A stretch of 64,000 nt of DNA from Phragmites australis (lineage: Eukaryota; Streptophyta; Magnoliopsida; Poales; Poaceae): assembly GCF_958298935.1 (NCBI RefSeq), contig NC_084929.1, positions 30,011,501 to 30,075,500 of the forward strand, given 5' to 3'. Of this stretch, positions 11,801 to 24,012 are shown one piece after another (positions within the stretch are counted from its first letter, which is position 1; the number at the start of each line of letters is the position of its first letter). Both the position numbers and the translations under genes were made by a program. The notes under the pieces are model-generated. The model made no database searches and was not told the DNA's origin. It saw nothing but the letters and a program-made list of their open reading frames with translations.

Positions 11801-12880
11801 GGCAGTGGTATCTCAAGTTTGACAAAGTCATTAGAAATTTTGGTTTTAAAGAAAATAAAGTTGATAACTGCATTTATGTAAAGTTTACAGGGGGAAAATT
11901 CACCATCTTAGTTCTTTATGTGGATGATATCTTATTAGCCAGCAGCGATAAGGATATGTTGTTTGAGACCAAGAGATTTATTTCAACTAATTCCGACATG
12001 AAGAATCTCGGTGAAGCTTCTTACGTTCTTGGCATTGAGATTCACCGAGATCGGTCCAAAGGAGTATTAGGTTTGTCTCAAAAGGCTTACAATGACAGAG
12101 TACTCAAGAAATATAATATGCATAAGTGCTCTGCCTCGCATACTCCTATTGTTAAGAGAGATAAATTTAGGACATTTCAATGTCTAAGGAACCAATATGA
12201 AACTAATCAGATAAAGTCTATTTCTTATGCTTCAGCTGTCGGAAGCATTATGTATGCTCAAGTATGTACATGCCTAGACTTAGCTTTTGTGATCGGGATG
12301 CTTGGCAGATATCAGTCAAATCCAGGACCGAACCACTGGAAAGCCATTAAGAAAGTCTTTCGCTATTTGCAAGGCACTAAGAACTACATGCTCATATTTA
12401 GAAAATCCGATAACCTCAAAGTTGTTGGTTATTCGGATGCAGACTTTGCAGGGTGTGTGGATACTAAGAAATCCACGTCAAGTTATATCTTCACCCTCAC
12501 TGGAGGAGCTATCTCGTGGAAAAGCTCCAAACAGATACTTACAGAATCGTCAACAATACAAGCTGTGTTTATAGCATGTTATTAGGCTACCGGGTAGGCT
12601 GTATGGCTAAAGAACTTTATCTCGGGATTGAGAGTGGTTGATAGTATTTCAAAGCCACTTATGTTATACTGCGATAATCAACCCACAGTTTTCTATACGA
12701 GTAACAACAAGTCAAGTGGTGCTGCCAAACACATCGACATTAAGTATCATGTTGTGAAAGATAGAATTCAGGACCAAACAATAAGTGTCAAGCATATAAA
12801 TACTAAGTCAATACTTGCGGATCCGCTCACTAAAGGCTTACCACCCTATATTTTTCGTGATCATGTTGCCAACATTAGCT
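8840..12880 (+). pseudogene. Copia Gag-Pol polyprotein, multiply interrupted
   Basis: Gag starts near 8850 (INGIEQLTG-like context, WKEKVTIEFW) with shifts up to about 9150. The zinc knuckle near 9612 reads CHFCHKKNHHQKHY, so the fourth ligand is Tyr instead of Cys. The aspartic protease motif DSGAT is near 9756. The pre-integrase and integrase part shows LCHCHLGHISRGRMERL (about 10127), HTDICGPF (about 10307) and SDCGGEYYG (about 10500). RT has YVDDILLASS (about 11917). RNase H has YSDADFAGC (about 12430) and the DPLTKGLPP tail. In-frame stops close the frame near 9838, 10087, 10418, 10640, 11197, 11656 and 12583. It is inactive; the family is a Tork/Retrofit-like Copia by general appearance only. 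Confidence 0.85.
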
Positions 12881-13984
12881 CACCACGTCAGAGATCGCAC
12901 GCTGCTGCCAACTGGCTCTTGCAGTGGAACCAAGGGAGACACAGTGAGTCGAGCACTGGGAGATCAAGAACTGCAAGGGGGTGTGGTGGGGGTTTACCCA
13001 CCAGCGTCGGGGAACTCAGCGACAATGAGCGAGCGGTCGAGGCAGGACGTGGAGGAGGAGATGGCGCCGGAGGGGGAGGCCAGGGACGACGAGTCAGAGG
13101 AGCACCTCCATTTGCAGTGACCGCCTTGCCTATCGCACAAAAGCGAATTCATGGTGTGGTGGCGGTCAGCTCGCATGGACAGTCACACCGACGATGAGCC
13201 AGGGATGATTTGACTGAGCCACGGAGTACGAATGGTTGAGGGAGAGCATCGGGGGTGACCGACGGTTGGAGGATGTCATGAGGGGAGAGGCACGCTAGAT
13301 TTGGCATGCGAGAGGAGAGAGATGGCGAGGCCGGTAGAACGACGTGCGCGTTGGCTAGTTTGTTGGAGATGAAAATTAGTCATTTTTGGTGTTTCATATG
13401 AATAGCGTGTGCTTCGATGAAGCTCTTGAAGATACTCTAGCATGCCCTTTGTCCTTTGATTGGATTAACAAATAGTAAAAATGCAGCCTTTGACCACGAT
13501 AAGGCCGTCCTATCGTCGTGACCGGCGGCTAACCGTGGCAAGCTGCTCCAAGGCACTTGATCCATGAACCTACAGCAGCAGCCCACGCTCCATGTTTTGC
13601 GGCTTCCAATGGTAGCTTCAAACTGATGTGACCAGGGGAGGAAGAGAAACAAGGAGAGGGGCAAAGGTGGATGATCCTCTTCTACCTGGGCTCCTCTGCA
13701 CTGCCACTGGACATGACTACGGACCTACATTTGAATCATGCATTGTGGTCTCGCACCTGCTGAAATGTCTCACGTGATCTGTTGTCCCACTGCTGCTTCT
13801 AAGTTGAAATATGGTTTGATTTACTTATGATGAGTGATTGATATTGCTATTTATTTGGTTGGTTGATCTTCAGCTTTGCATAAGCTTTGATGTGATTTGA
13901 ATTTATTTGGAATTTTATTTAAGCATATTGATTATAGACTAACTGGAATTGGAGTTGAAGATATGTGTTTGCTTATCTCATGGT
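12881..13984. other. No gene recognised; GC-rich then AT-rich spacer
   Basis: Positions 12900-13350 are purine-rich (GAGGAGG and CGACGAG words) with open frames in several phases and no domain. Positions 13400-13980 are ordinary intergenic sequence. The upstream border marks where the Copia 3' end was lost. Confidence 0.45.
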
Positions 13985-14700
13985 GCGCAGGTGATAGATG
14001 CAACTTGACGATTGACGATGGGGTGATCAAGGCCAAGCGAAGTGCTTGGTGTCAGACAATAAAAGAGGTCGAGCGGAGTCAAGGGTGAACCTAGCTGAAC
14101 ATGTAGAGGTCAAGCAAAGTATGCAAGGCAGATGGAGATGGCGTGTTGACAAAGTCAAGTGAAGGGGATGCCGATGAAAATGACAAGGCGATCCGAGTGG
14201 TCAGGATCGCAAGACGGAATACACGCGTCAACATCGGAGTGCTTGCTAAAGGTGTAAGCAAGTGGGGAATCATGCTTTGAAAAGCATGCTATAGTTTCGC
14301 GGTTTAGCCTCAAAACCGTGGGAGGACTAGAGGAGTACATGACACTATCGCGAAGCTTGCGTCGAGGCGAGGCTAAGTCGTGAAGGCGTTGTGACCGTCC
14401 GATGATCGAGAAGAAAATGGACCAAAATATCCTCGGTGGTAGGTAGAAGTGTACTACAAGATAGGAGTATTTTGGGGAAAAAAACTAGAAAACTTAGGGG
14501 TCAAGTTTCCTAGGTTTAAAAATAAAGGGATAGGGCTATGAGAAGAGTTGAACCAGCCATTTTGAGCTCCTTGTGTCATCCATATGAAAGTCTTGTGCTG
14601 GTGTTTTAGAGGAGAGGAAGGGTAGTGCTTAGCCTATGTATTCCGTAAGAGCTTTGTGAGAAAAAATCTTTTTAATCTGCTATTAGGATCCTCCTTGCAT
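13985..14700 (+). repeat. Sirevirus-type LTR block
   Basis: This block is the reverse complement counterpart of 27190-27930. Shared words include GATGCAACTTGACGAT, GTGTTGACAAAGT and GGGGATGCCGATG, the pair AAAGCATGCTATAG, and a run ending in AGGTAGAAGTGTACTACAA. Two copies in opposite orientation about 13 kb apart show a dispersed family. Its end, with TTTATAG/GGGATAGGGCTATG and CCTATGTATTCCGTAAGAGC, looks like LTR promoter and R-region sequence. A Copia RT remnant follows in the same orientation. Confidence 0.6.
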
Positions 14701-14764
14701 CCCGAGATTTTAAGTTGTATTAAATAGATGTCAAGAGTTCTTTTCTAAATAGTTTCATAGAGGA

Positions 14765-15930
14765 ATAGGTCTATGTCAAGCAACCCCCACGCTTTAAGCA
14801 TCCTAAATACCCTCATAGAGTATACAAACTTCAGAAAACTTTGTATGAACTTAAATAGTCACCTAGGGCTTAGTATGATAGGCTTAGATCTTTCTTGCTA
14901 AGACATGAGTATTTTATGGGATCAGCTAATAAAACTTTGTTCACTCTTAGACATGATAATGATTTCTTACTTATTCAGATTTACGTGGATGATATCATTT
15001 TTTTTTGGCTCTTTTCATGCACTTGTGGCCAAGTTTGCAAAAACTATGAGCAAGGAGTTCAAGATATCGATGATGTGTGAGCTCAACTTCTTCCTTAGAC
15101 TTCAAATCAAGTAGTGCAAGCAAGACACCTCCGTCCACTAGGCGAAGTACACCAAGTATCTGCTGAAGAAGTTTGACATGAGCGATACAAAGCCATTGAC
15201 GACATTGATGGCTACCTCGACCATGCTTGATGAAGATGGTGAGGAGGTGGACCAGTGGGAGTATAGAAGCATGATCGGCTCCCTCCTTTACTTGACGACG
15301 ACAAGATACAACATCCACTTTGTCGTATGCTTGTGTGCTCACTTCCAGGCTTCACCGAGGATGTTTCACCGCCAAGCAGTGAAACACATACTGATGTATC
15401 TTAAGCACACTCTCGAGTGGTCTTTGGTTTTCTGCATCCTCTTCGCTTTCTTTTCGTGGCTTTTCGGATGCGGATTATGCTGGTTGTAGAATTTACAGAA
15501 AGAGTACCTCTGGTACTTGTCATTTTTTTTACTTCTCTTATGTGTTGGTCTTCTCGCAAGCAGTCTAGCGTTGCGCAATCTACTACTAAAGCTAAATATG
15601 TAGCTGCTGCTAGCTGTTGCTCACAGATTTTGTGGATGGTTGCTATTTTGAGGGGATTTTTGTTATATTTCAGGAGTGTACTGCTTTTGTGTGACAACAC
15701 CAATGCCATAAGCTTAGCCAATAACCCGGTTTAACACTCCAAAACTAAGCACATAGATATGAAATTTCACTTCCTGAGAGACCACAATGAGAAAGTAAAC
15801 ATTGAGTTGAGCTACATAGATACCCAACACCAGTTAGCTAACATCTTTACCATGCCTCTATATGTAACAAGGTTTACCTTTCTGAGGGGAGAGCTTAGTG
15901 TGTGTAAGCCCTATGACATTGTGTGAGGGA
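14765..15930 (+). pseudogene. Sirevirus (Copia) reverse transcriptase / RNase H remnant
   Basis: Starting near 14775 the plus strand reads YKLQKTLYELK, a stop, then SPRAYDRLRSF-like sequence and IYVDDIIFF near 14978, the RT active-site YVDD box. It continues with FAKTMSKEFKISMM (shifted frame), KYTKYLLKKFDMSDTKPLT, SMIGSLLYLTTTRYNIHF (15270) and the RNase H segment SSRKQSSVAQSTTKAKYVAA (15546), CDNTNAISLANNPV (15690) and HIDMKFHFLRDHNEKVNIEL. Several frameshifts and stops interrupt it. Gag, protease and integrase are absent. The sequence type matches Opie/Ji-like Sireviruses of grasses (recognition, not a search). Confidence 0.85.
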
Positions 15931-17160
15931 GAGTTGCCTTTGTACATACTCTATCTTATTTTTATTGTATTTGCATTACATAGCATTTTGTAAGATAATC
16001 ATATTAGCAAGCTTCACTTATTTGTTCTTTGTACTTTCTTGTACTAGTTGTGAATTTGTGCTAAGTGTAATTGATGTATAACAATTTATGCAAGATTAGG
16101 CTCTTATTGAAATATGATATAAAATCTGTTGAGGAAGCTTATCTTTTCTAAGAATAAACTTGAAATGTGAACGTAATCTCTTGTCACCTTTATATATTTT
16201 TTTTAGCTTGATCAGTGCTTAAATTAGGGTTAGTTCTGTGAAAAGTTTGAGCTATGTCACTTTGTTCAGTTCAACGGAATAAGGGTCTTTGATCTTTGTC
16301 TTTGTAAATGTTTAGCCCATGATTAACCATTAGGAGAGAATGTTATATTTTGTGTCGCAAAGTCACAACTTATTTTGGCTTTATAAAAAATTACATATCT
16401 TGAATCCTATGTTCCATTAATAAAATGAATGATCAAGTTTTGAGTTAAAATTAAATCCAATACGATGGCTTAAGGATTTATGTTGTTTGTCAAAGAAGTG
16501 AACCCATGATTGCTTAAAGCTCACTTGAGGATAGTTAAATAATCAAATGAGAAAGTTAACATGTGTTTTTTAATCTGCTAAGAATATTCTTTTTCATATT
16601 GTCAAACTAAGGCTTGAATTGATATGTGGGTGTTTGCATAGAAAGTCGGGTTGAACTTGGTTGCCTAGTTTGAACTTGATATAGCAAAAGTTTCTCTAAT
16701 ATTGGTACTGGTCATGAAACTATAGATGCTTTTATGGTGACATCTTATGGATAATTGAACAATATAATCAAAACTTGCTTCACTCCCGGTGCTTGTGACA
16801 TGAACTCACTTCGAGACTTTGTGCGCTATTGAGTTATATTGTTTACTCCTTATAGTGTTTTGACATCTCTAGTCCTTGCAAGTGCTTTGTGATCTATATG
16901 TGAAGATTTGTAGGGTGCATTTTATTTGCACATCTTTGATATTGTCTTGTATTGTTGATGTTTGCATTGTAAAAGGGGAGAAAATATGCTCAAAGATATT
17001 ATGCATAAATATTAATAATGGGGAAGAAAATTACATTTATCTAAAAATAAAAGGGGGAAATAGAAAATGTGCAATCATGAAAGAAGAGAATGTGTTTTTG
17101 GATTTTTGGATTTTTCTTGATCTTTTGAGGTTTTTGGCTCGTCTTTTCCTCTCTTTGTGA
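15931..17160 (+). mobile_element. 3' untranslated part of the Sirevirus remnant with polypurine tracts
   Basis: AT-rich sequence continues after the RNase H tail. Two purine tracts, AAAAGGGGAGA at 16971-16981 and AAAAGGGGGAAA at 17049-17060, match the multiplied polypurine tract typical of Sireviruses just before the 3' LTR. No LTR start follows before the sequence changes character at about 17160, so the 3' LTR is missing. Confidence 0.6.
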
Positions 17161-19653
17161 TCTCTCAAGTGCTAAGATACGTAGATTGATCTTAAATAGA
17201 ACATATGGTTCATATAACATCCGTGGAGTCGTGTTGTTTTGATTTTTTTAAAACTTCTCTCTAATTTTACTTTCGCTTGAGTTTTAAGTACGTTAGATAA
17301 TCTAAATAGAAGAAAAACATCAATTTTATAAAAAATTATTAAAATAAATATTTATTCTCTCTAATCGTAAATCTAGTTCCTACTGTTACCTCCATCTCGT
17401 CTACGTACGTACGTTGCCTTGGCCGGCCATCACAGTCACGTCAGGAGCCTTTGCCAACCGTTCCCTCGTTCTCGTTCTCGTTCCTGCCCAAGCCCAGAGC
17501 ACTATCTTTACATATCTAAATCCCGGAAGGGATGGAGGCTTCTGATTGGTTGGTTCATATAGGCCGTCCGATTGCTATTGAATGGTTGGATGCAGAAAAA
17601 ATATTGTACCGCTGCTGCACCGGCTAAAATTAAAAAAATAAAAAAAAGCTCTCTGGAGTGTTCCCAAAGGAGACGCCCGTGATCTTTTTCCCTTTAGCTT
17701 TCTGACACCTCTATCCTCTGCATTTACTTGCTTATAGCTGTCTGTTCCCCCTGACGTTGCTACCTCGCCACTCCTCCCCACCTCTTCCTCCTTCTCCTGA
17801 GTTTCCTGTTGGATCGGTGGCCGAACTCGCTGCCGGTGTCTCTCAGCTCCTCCTGCCACCCCAAGAAACTCCTCGCCTCCCTCCTCTCCTGCTCCTTTCT
17901 CTTCTCGCAGCCGGCCCCATTGGCGCCCACCTTCTCCCACGCCACCGCGCTCCTCCGCCGGTCCCTGCGCCACCGTGCCCCTCCGCGGGCCCCTACGCAG
18001 CTCTGTCTCTGCCTAAGGTCGTCGCCTCCCAGCGTGCACCTTGCACCGCGGACGACCACCGCCCTGCGCCTTCTTCCTCAGCACCGCCGGCCACGTCCTC
18101 CATCAGCGTCACTAACCCCCCCCCCCCCTCGTGGTCGTCGCCTGTTCCAGGGATATGGGCGCCGCCTTCACCTTTCCAACTCGATCCCGCTGGCCACCAC
18201 CTCCCTCCCAACAGCTCCAAAGCCGCCGCTTCCAGTGGAGCCGCGACCACCGACAAGGCAAGGTGGCCACTAGTTTGGCCACACGTCACCAGAATTAGTG
18301 GTGAGAATGGGGTCCCTGCACCTCCAATCGCGTCTTCCAGTAGTTGTTCCCTCTGATTTGGTGCACAGTGAGCTGGAGACGAACCCTAGCTCCATGGCTA
18401 GCTGGCATGGACCTTGCTGTTGCCTCCTCCCCTTGCTGCTCGTCGAGATGGTGGGGTTCCTCTACCTTGCTACTCCGGTGGTGTTCTCCGTGCTCCACCT
18501 CAGCTTCATCCCGGGCCACCATACTGGTACGACCGAATTTCCATACCCCTGAATGTGCTGGTTCACCTGTGTGATGTACTTTATGCTTTCTGCTAGAAGA
18601 TGAATGAATGAATCAATGATGCCTAGAAAACAATGTGCGGTAATTTGACGTTGTAATGCCTAGATGTGGGCTTGCTCGCAGAATACTAGAAGGTGCTTAA
18701 GCTTCAATGGACCTTAACTCATGGTTATGGTAAACTGAAATATAGTAGCCATGTGATGTGCAACTGATAACACTCCTGCTCATGTTAGGCACAGTCTGCC
18801 AAAACAGATGCTGCATGGCTTGATACAATCATATAAAATATTGCCTTTCATCCGACTACTTATCATCAAGCTTGCCAGCTGTTGAAGTCCTTTGAATTAT
18901 TTATGGATTTGGGCCATGTTTCTTCATAAATTATTTATGTTCATATTTGAGAATTGCTACTGGGTAATTTCTTAGTTACGTGTGTCTATATACCTTTAAC
19001 CATTTATACCTAACTATGATTCAACTCATGTGTATCTATATTTTCACTGATTTTATGGTCGCAGAGCCAATACTATGCAAGATTGTTAAATATGTCAATT
19101 GAATCATTATGCTATCTATTTATATATGTGCTTTGCGCAAGGGATGACGAGCTGGAGCTGAGCAGGTAGTAAGGGTTTGATGGCCATGGGATAAGTTGGT
19201 GGAGCTGCTCCAAGATACAATGATGTTCAGAATTCATAATCTCTACCCTCAATCAGTTTGTTTGCTGCTCCATCATATGGAGGATAAATTAGCTACAGCT
19301 AACAACCTTCAGTTAATGAACCTGAATGCAAAACATTTACAAATGTTTATAGCATTAGCTTTAAAGAAACAGGTAAGATCCATGGTATATTAAAAGGAAA
19401 GATTTAGCTTTATGGCACTTTGCAAATTGTTGATTGACATTTATGGATCAACTTTTGACGTGCAAATAATTCACATTTATACTCACTTACTATATGTTTA
19501 TTGTATTCCTTTCTCCTTCAAAAGTACTACAATGGATAACCTTAATAACAATCTCAAAAAAAGGAGACTAAAACAATTTGCTTGCTAAACTTTAGATCAC
19601 AAAAGTCAATGTACAGTTTCCATATAGTTTGCATTTTCACTATAGTTTCTCAG
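17161..19653 (+). other. GC-rich putative first-exon region and introns of a decayed gene
   Basis: Positions 17740-18360 are Pro/Ser/Leu-rich in all forward frames; one frame is open from 17809 for 154 codons and another from 17757 for 199. Such composition fits the transit-peptide exon of a plastid protein, and the PotD-like exons follow in the same strand at 19654. I cannot show that they belong together. Positions 19196-19373 hold a short open segment ending in a possible donor (AAACAG then GTAAGATCC) with no recognisable domain. A run of 13 C lies at 18116-18128. Confidence 0.35.
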
Positions 19654-20170
19654 GTCCATTTGTGCAGGAACCAAAACGGAGAGGCAGATCCTAATGGCTC
19701 AATATAGGGGTTCCATACAGATGTGGCACCATGGTCATTGCTTACAAGGAAAGCAAGTTCAAAAGGCATAATCTGAAGCCAATACAAGTGAACTTTGTCG
19801 AGAAATATGCAACATTACCCACAAACATTCTGAAATTAATTTATCCTTCAATAAGGGAGCATAACACTTTTCCCATTTCCTGGATGAAATGAAAATATGT
19901 GATTTATAAGTGACTAGGTGGCATTTTGTGTGAATTCATGTCACTGTGATAACCTGGTAGGTGTTACATATATTGATATGTTATCTGTAGGATTGGGAGG
20001 ATTTGTGGAGGCCTGAACTTGCTGGGAAGATTTCAATGGTTAATTCTCCCAGAGAGGTCATTGGTGCAACCCTGAAGCATCTGGGATCATCATATAACAC
20101 AATGGACATAGAAGCAGAAGTCAGTGGCGGTAAGAAAGCAATGTTAAACAGCTTTACACAACTACAAAAG
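19654..20170 (+). pseudogene. Fragment of a plastid spermidine/putrescine-binding (PotD-like) protein
   Basis: Two consecutive exons are visible. Exon 1 (19654-19797) encodes VHLCRNQNGEADPNGSI, then TMVIAYKESKFKRHNLKPIQ. Exon 2 (19991-20170) begins after an AG acceptor with DWEDLWRPELAGKISMVNSP and ends near SFTQLQK. These match plant homologues of the bacterial periplasmic polyamine-binding protein PotD (Arabidopsis At1g31410 type), which carry a transit peptide. The intron 19798-19990 keeps GT and AG and is in phase 0. Exon 1 is broken: the codon expected to be Trp in GSIW is TAG and one G is lost just after it. The next exons (LFDS...GDVW...) are not seen downstream, and no GT donor follows exon 2. 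Confidence 0.75.
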
Positions 20171-22597
20171 CACATATACACCAAATTAATCATGCAATCT
20201 CTGACAAGTGACAATCCAAATATTCTGAACAGCAGATGAATGTGATAGATTCTAAATGCTCACGAAAGCCAAATTATGTTCACTATAGTTATCAAGATTA
20301 TTTCTGCTTATATATCGTAATTAACTACTTGTTATTAGAATAGATGTTTCTGGTGGAATTTTTACCTAAATTGTGTAAAAATATGTGAGTGCACAAGTTT
20401 TTATAATTGATCCATTAGTAAGTTCAAGCAGTCAGGCTGCAGCTGGATAGCTAGCCCACTGTCTTGCTTTATAGGGAATGTATGGTGCTTGATGAATCTC
20501 ACTTATTTGAGCCATCCAGTTTGGAGAATCTAATAGTTTGTTTAGTTCTAGTTGGTATATATGGTGAATCCAAATCCATACGATCTCAGCCATTTGACTC
20601 AGAGGATGAAACGTTACGTTTAATTATTCCCAAAATGGTGGATTGTATGGTAGCATAAATATTGATATTGCCCCACTTAGGAATATGCCTATTTATGTAT
20701 TCAAAATCATTAGTAATCAGCAAGCGTTATATATAGTTGCACCTTCCCTAACAAATAAACATATGTCTAATGAAAAATGAAAATGCATGTATTTCATTCG
20801 TAGTAAATTCCCTTGATATAAATGAATCAACCGAAGGTGCTAAACAAATAGAGATATGGGATGGTATGGACAAAACATATTCCATGACGTAGGGTAATGT
20901 GTAATGATTGAACACACAGATAGAGTGCAACATTTGTTTACAAATTAAAAACACTCCTTAATGGAACACAGATATTTGTTTAGAAATTAAGAACACTGCT
21001 ATCAACTGTTGTACAAGTTCATTTGTCCTGTTTATATATTTGTGATGCTACATGCAAAGGAGTAATTACACTCAATCAGTGTTGTTAATATCGATACAAT
21101 AGCATGGCATCTACTAATCTCCAAGTGGAGCTATAAAACACCCTCTCATCTTGTGCCTTTAGCTTCAGTTTTGAGTCTATTGCTCGAATCCACCAAGATC
21201 GAAACACCTAAAAAAGATTTGGAAACAATAGCAACCTTGATGTGGAAACAAATTCAGCAAAATCTAGAGCAATGCTATTGAGAGCTGACAGGTCGGATTT
21301 TAGGCAGGCTCGTGAATTTGCTGCCATGTTATAGTATTCACTAACGATTCAAATCCTGTAAACTCTATTTGGATTGAAAGATAATTTATAGTTATTTTCA
21401 AATTATTGTTGACATCTTTAACGAATATGATTACATTATATCAATTTAAGTGGCAATCATGTCTTATTAGGATTGAGGAGGAAAGCTTTCAAGATTAGAA
21501 TATATACTTACATCATGTCCTATCCAGTTTCTATACAATATCTTGGCCGGTCATTGACTTTAGTGGATAAACTAGGATATGATAGCACATGAAAATAATT
21601 GAATTGTCTTATCTAACCTCTTGTAATTCCAATTGAAATGAAAGTGTTAATACATTTTTCATAGTGATAAAGTCATGTCATTTTAAATAAAACTTCAAAT
21701 ATACAGTCAAGTTGCTTTGTGCTCCAGAAAATTGTCAGAAATACAGTGTACTACTTATTTACACACTGTTCACTACCTTCCATCGAAGCATTTTGACTAT
21801 AGATTTCAACCTGCCCAATGTTTTCACTTGTGAGGCACTCATAAGGATAGTCGAAATAAGAAAGATGGCAAGTTACTTCACCATAAGAAAAGTTGCAATA
21901 TTCAAGTACAACAGCAGCTATGTGGTATACAATATACAGGAAAGTCTACTACAGAGACATCCTAATACCACTCTTTTTCTGGTGATTTGGAAGTGATTTT
22001 AGGTATTGTTGGCTAATATATTAATAATGAGAGCAAGGAAAGCCAGATGCCATGTTGTTTTGTTATGAGAGTTAATTATGTGCATGGCATGCTGTTGTTT
22101 TTGAAACCCCATGGCTAGTATTTCATCACAATAGCACAAGTGAAAACATTGTGCAGGTTGAAACCTACAGTCAAAATGTTTTCTTATTTCTTATTCCATG
22201 ATTTTTCTATTTGCTCTGTTTCATTTGTATTATTTTATATCCTGTGAAATTAGCGGGGAAATTGTTTATTTGAGATCCAAAGTTAGAAAAACAGGCAATT
22301 ATTTAATGTTCATATCAGCCACACCAAATATTTAAATGGTACAATTAATGATTAAAGATTAAATAGGTTGATTCCTTCTCATGTACAAACAAATTCAAAT
22401 TACTAATCCTTTATATCTTCTACAGGACATGCATGAACATCACTATGAGCTACTTGCATAATATTGCTACAAGCATTCTGATCATATTTTACAGAAAAAC
22501 TTGTACCTCAAGATTCCACTACAAATATTATGTAAATTCATGTCATTCTTTTATTGCAGCATCAACATGCTGATAAATCACTCCATTGCAACATCAT
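20171..22597. other. AT-rich sequence, no gene recognised
   Basis: The only longer open frame (21712-21996, plus) has no recognisable domain and ordinary AT-rich composition. No terminal repeats were found. It may be intron or 3' remains of the PotD-like gene with old insertions. Confidence 0.45.
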
Positions 22598-23666
22598 CAG
22601 GGCCGGTCCTGAGATTTCAGTGGCCCGGGGCGAAACTAAAAGTGGGGCCCATTGAACATAAATATTAAAATATTTATATATCAATTACAAAGATAATATT
22701 TTTGGTAGAGTTCACAAGCATTTACGATAAGCTTGAACAAACTGGAATGCGTCCGTTACAATAAGCTGGAGCAAAATTATCGTAAATGCTCGCGAGAACA
22801 AAATTGTGAGGGAACGGAGTACATGTAAGTATGCTTGCGTTAATGCATGCTAGCTAGGTAGAGATACTCACATGCCTATGTACAACTTGCTGCGTGCAAC
22901 TCTAGTTACTCATCGGTACATGCAGCAGGTAGCTTACAACTATAGTAGCTTTGGAGCTATCTGCTTGCAGGTGCCAGCACCACAGTACAAACACTGGACC
23001 CATTGATCGCTGGAGTAAGGGGGACCTTTCCATATTTCAAATGTAGGTAGAGATACTCACATGCCTATGTACAACTTGCTACATGCAACTCTAGTTACTC
23101 ATCGGTACATGAAGTAGATAGCTTACAACTATAGTAGTTTTGGGGCTATCTGCTTGCAGGTGGCAGCACCATAGTACAAATACTGGACCCATTGATCGTT
23201 GGAGTAAGCGGGGACCTTTCCATATTTCAAACGTGCGATCTCAGCAAGGGATCCATTTAAGGTGGAGCAGAAACTATAGAGGAGAGAAAAAAAAAAGCGA
23301 TGAAAACTCATATGGCAATGGATGACACATGTCCTCGATCGAAGCTGCGGGCATACGGGACACCTTGGAGTCGTGGTCCCACAGAACGCAGGAAACTGGA
23401 TTGTCTGGATGGAAGAAAACACGAAATAGGCAAATAGCCAAATAGGCTAGGCAAGTAGGTCACTTGATTTTTTATGGATCAAAAGAACCAGATCACTTGC
23501 ATCCTATCGTGCGGACTGCTAGACCTAGCTGCTACTTTAGACCTAGTTCTATCTATTGTCATACGGACTATTAAACATGCATACTATATACAGGTACATA
23601 AGAAGAGACCCTCAATTTTGAAAGCCCAGAGCAGCCGCCCCGCTTAACCCCTCAGGGCCGCCCCTG
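22598..23666. mobile_element. hAT-like non-autonomous element with perfect 8-bp target duplication
   Basis: The left end is CAGGGCCGGTCCTGAG and the reverse complement of the right end is CAGGGGCGGCCCTGAG, 14 of 16 identical. The flanks are AACATCAT at 22590-22597 and AACATCAT at 23667-23674, a perfect 8-bp duplication. The inside has no transposase and includes a 189-bp tandem duplication. It ends 346 bp before the start codon of the transporter gene, so it sits in that gene's upstream region. Confidence 0.9.
22855..23231. repeat. 189-bp direct tandem duplication
   Basis: Unit 1 (22855-23043) and unit 2 (23044-23231) both begin TAGGTAGAGATACTCACATG and end CCTTTCCATATTTCAAA. They differ at a small number of positions, for example TTGCTGCGTGC against TTGCTACATGC. 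The duplication is internal to the hAT-like element, and its low divergence means it is fairly recent. Confidence 0.9.
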
Positions 23667-23674
23667 AACATCAT

Positions 23675-24012
23675 CAACCTTATATTGACATTAGTACTAC
23701 ATACTATTATTCTACTCTTATAGGCCCTTGTTGTCTCAGCTTATGAGATCACCCGGCTATTTCTTCAAACACTAACCAATGCTTATGCCCATAATTTTAT
23801 CAAGCGGAGAGTCAACAGGCGCATTTTCTAGTATAAGCTACTCCTTGTCGTAGCGCATAATGGACAGTAAGAAACCACAAAGCCATATCGAAGCCACGCA
23901 ACAATCGCCGTTGGTCGTTCGTTTATCGACGTCCGGCCATTCGTCGAGATCGCATAAGTACCACACCTCGTAGCGAGGGGCAGTGCATTGCGACGGAAAA
24001 ATCCTCCCCAGC
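23675..24012 (+). promoter_or_regulatory. Upstream region of the transporter gene
   Basis: These 338 bp lie between the hAT-like element and the ATG. No clear TATA box at a convincing distance was identified; TAGTATAAGC near 23830 is a weak candidate. The 5' untranslated region must lie here, because the ten codons before the chosen ATG are open but not conserved in the family. Confidence 0.35.

Larger units (their letters stand above)
6930..12880 (+). mobile_element. Degraded Copia LTR retrotransposon lacking its 3' LTR
   Basis: The order is 5' LTR, primer binding site, a 1.5-kb leader, then gag, protease, integrase, reverse transcriptase and RNase H, which is the Copia (Pseudoviridae) order with integrase before RT. 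Coding similarity ends shortly after the RNase H tail motif DPLTKGLPPYIFRDHV near 12870. The sequence after 12880 does not resemble the 5' LTR, so the 3' LTR has been lost or replaced. At least seven in-frame stops interrupt the polyprotein. The element cannot move by itself. Confidence 0.85.

Noticed and set aside
17161..22597. Helitron carrying the PotD-like fragment
   Set aside because: I could not find a convincing 3' hairpin followed by CTRR or a 5' TC end, so the mode of capture stays open.
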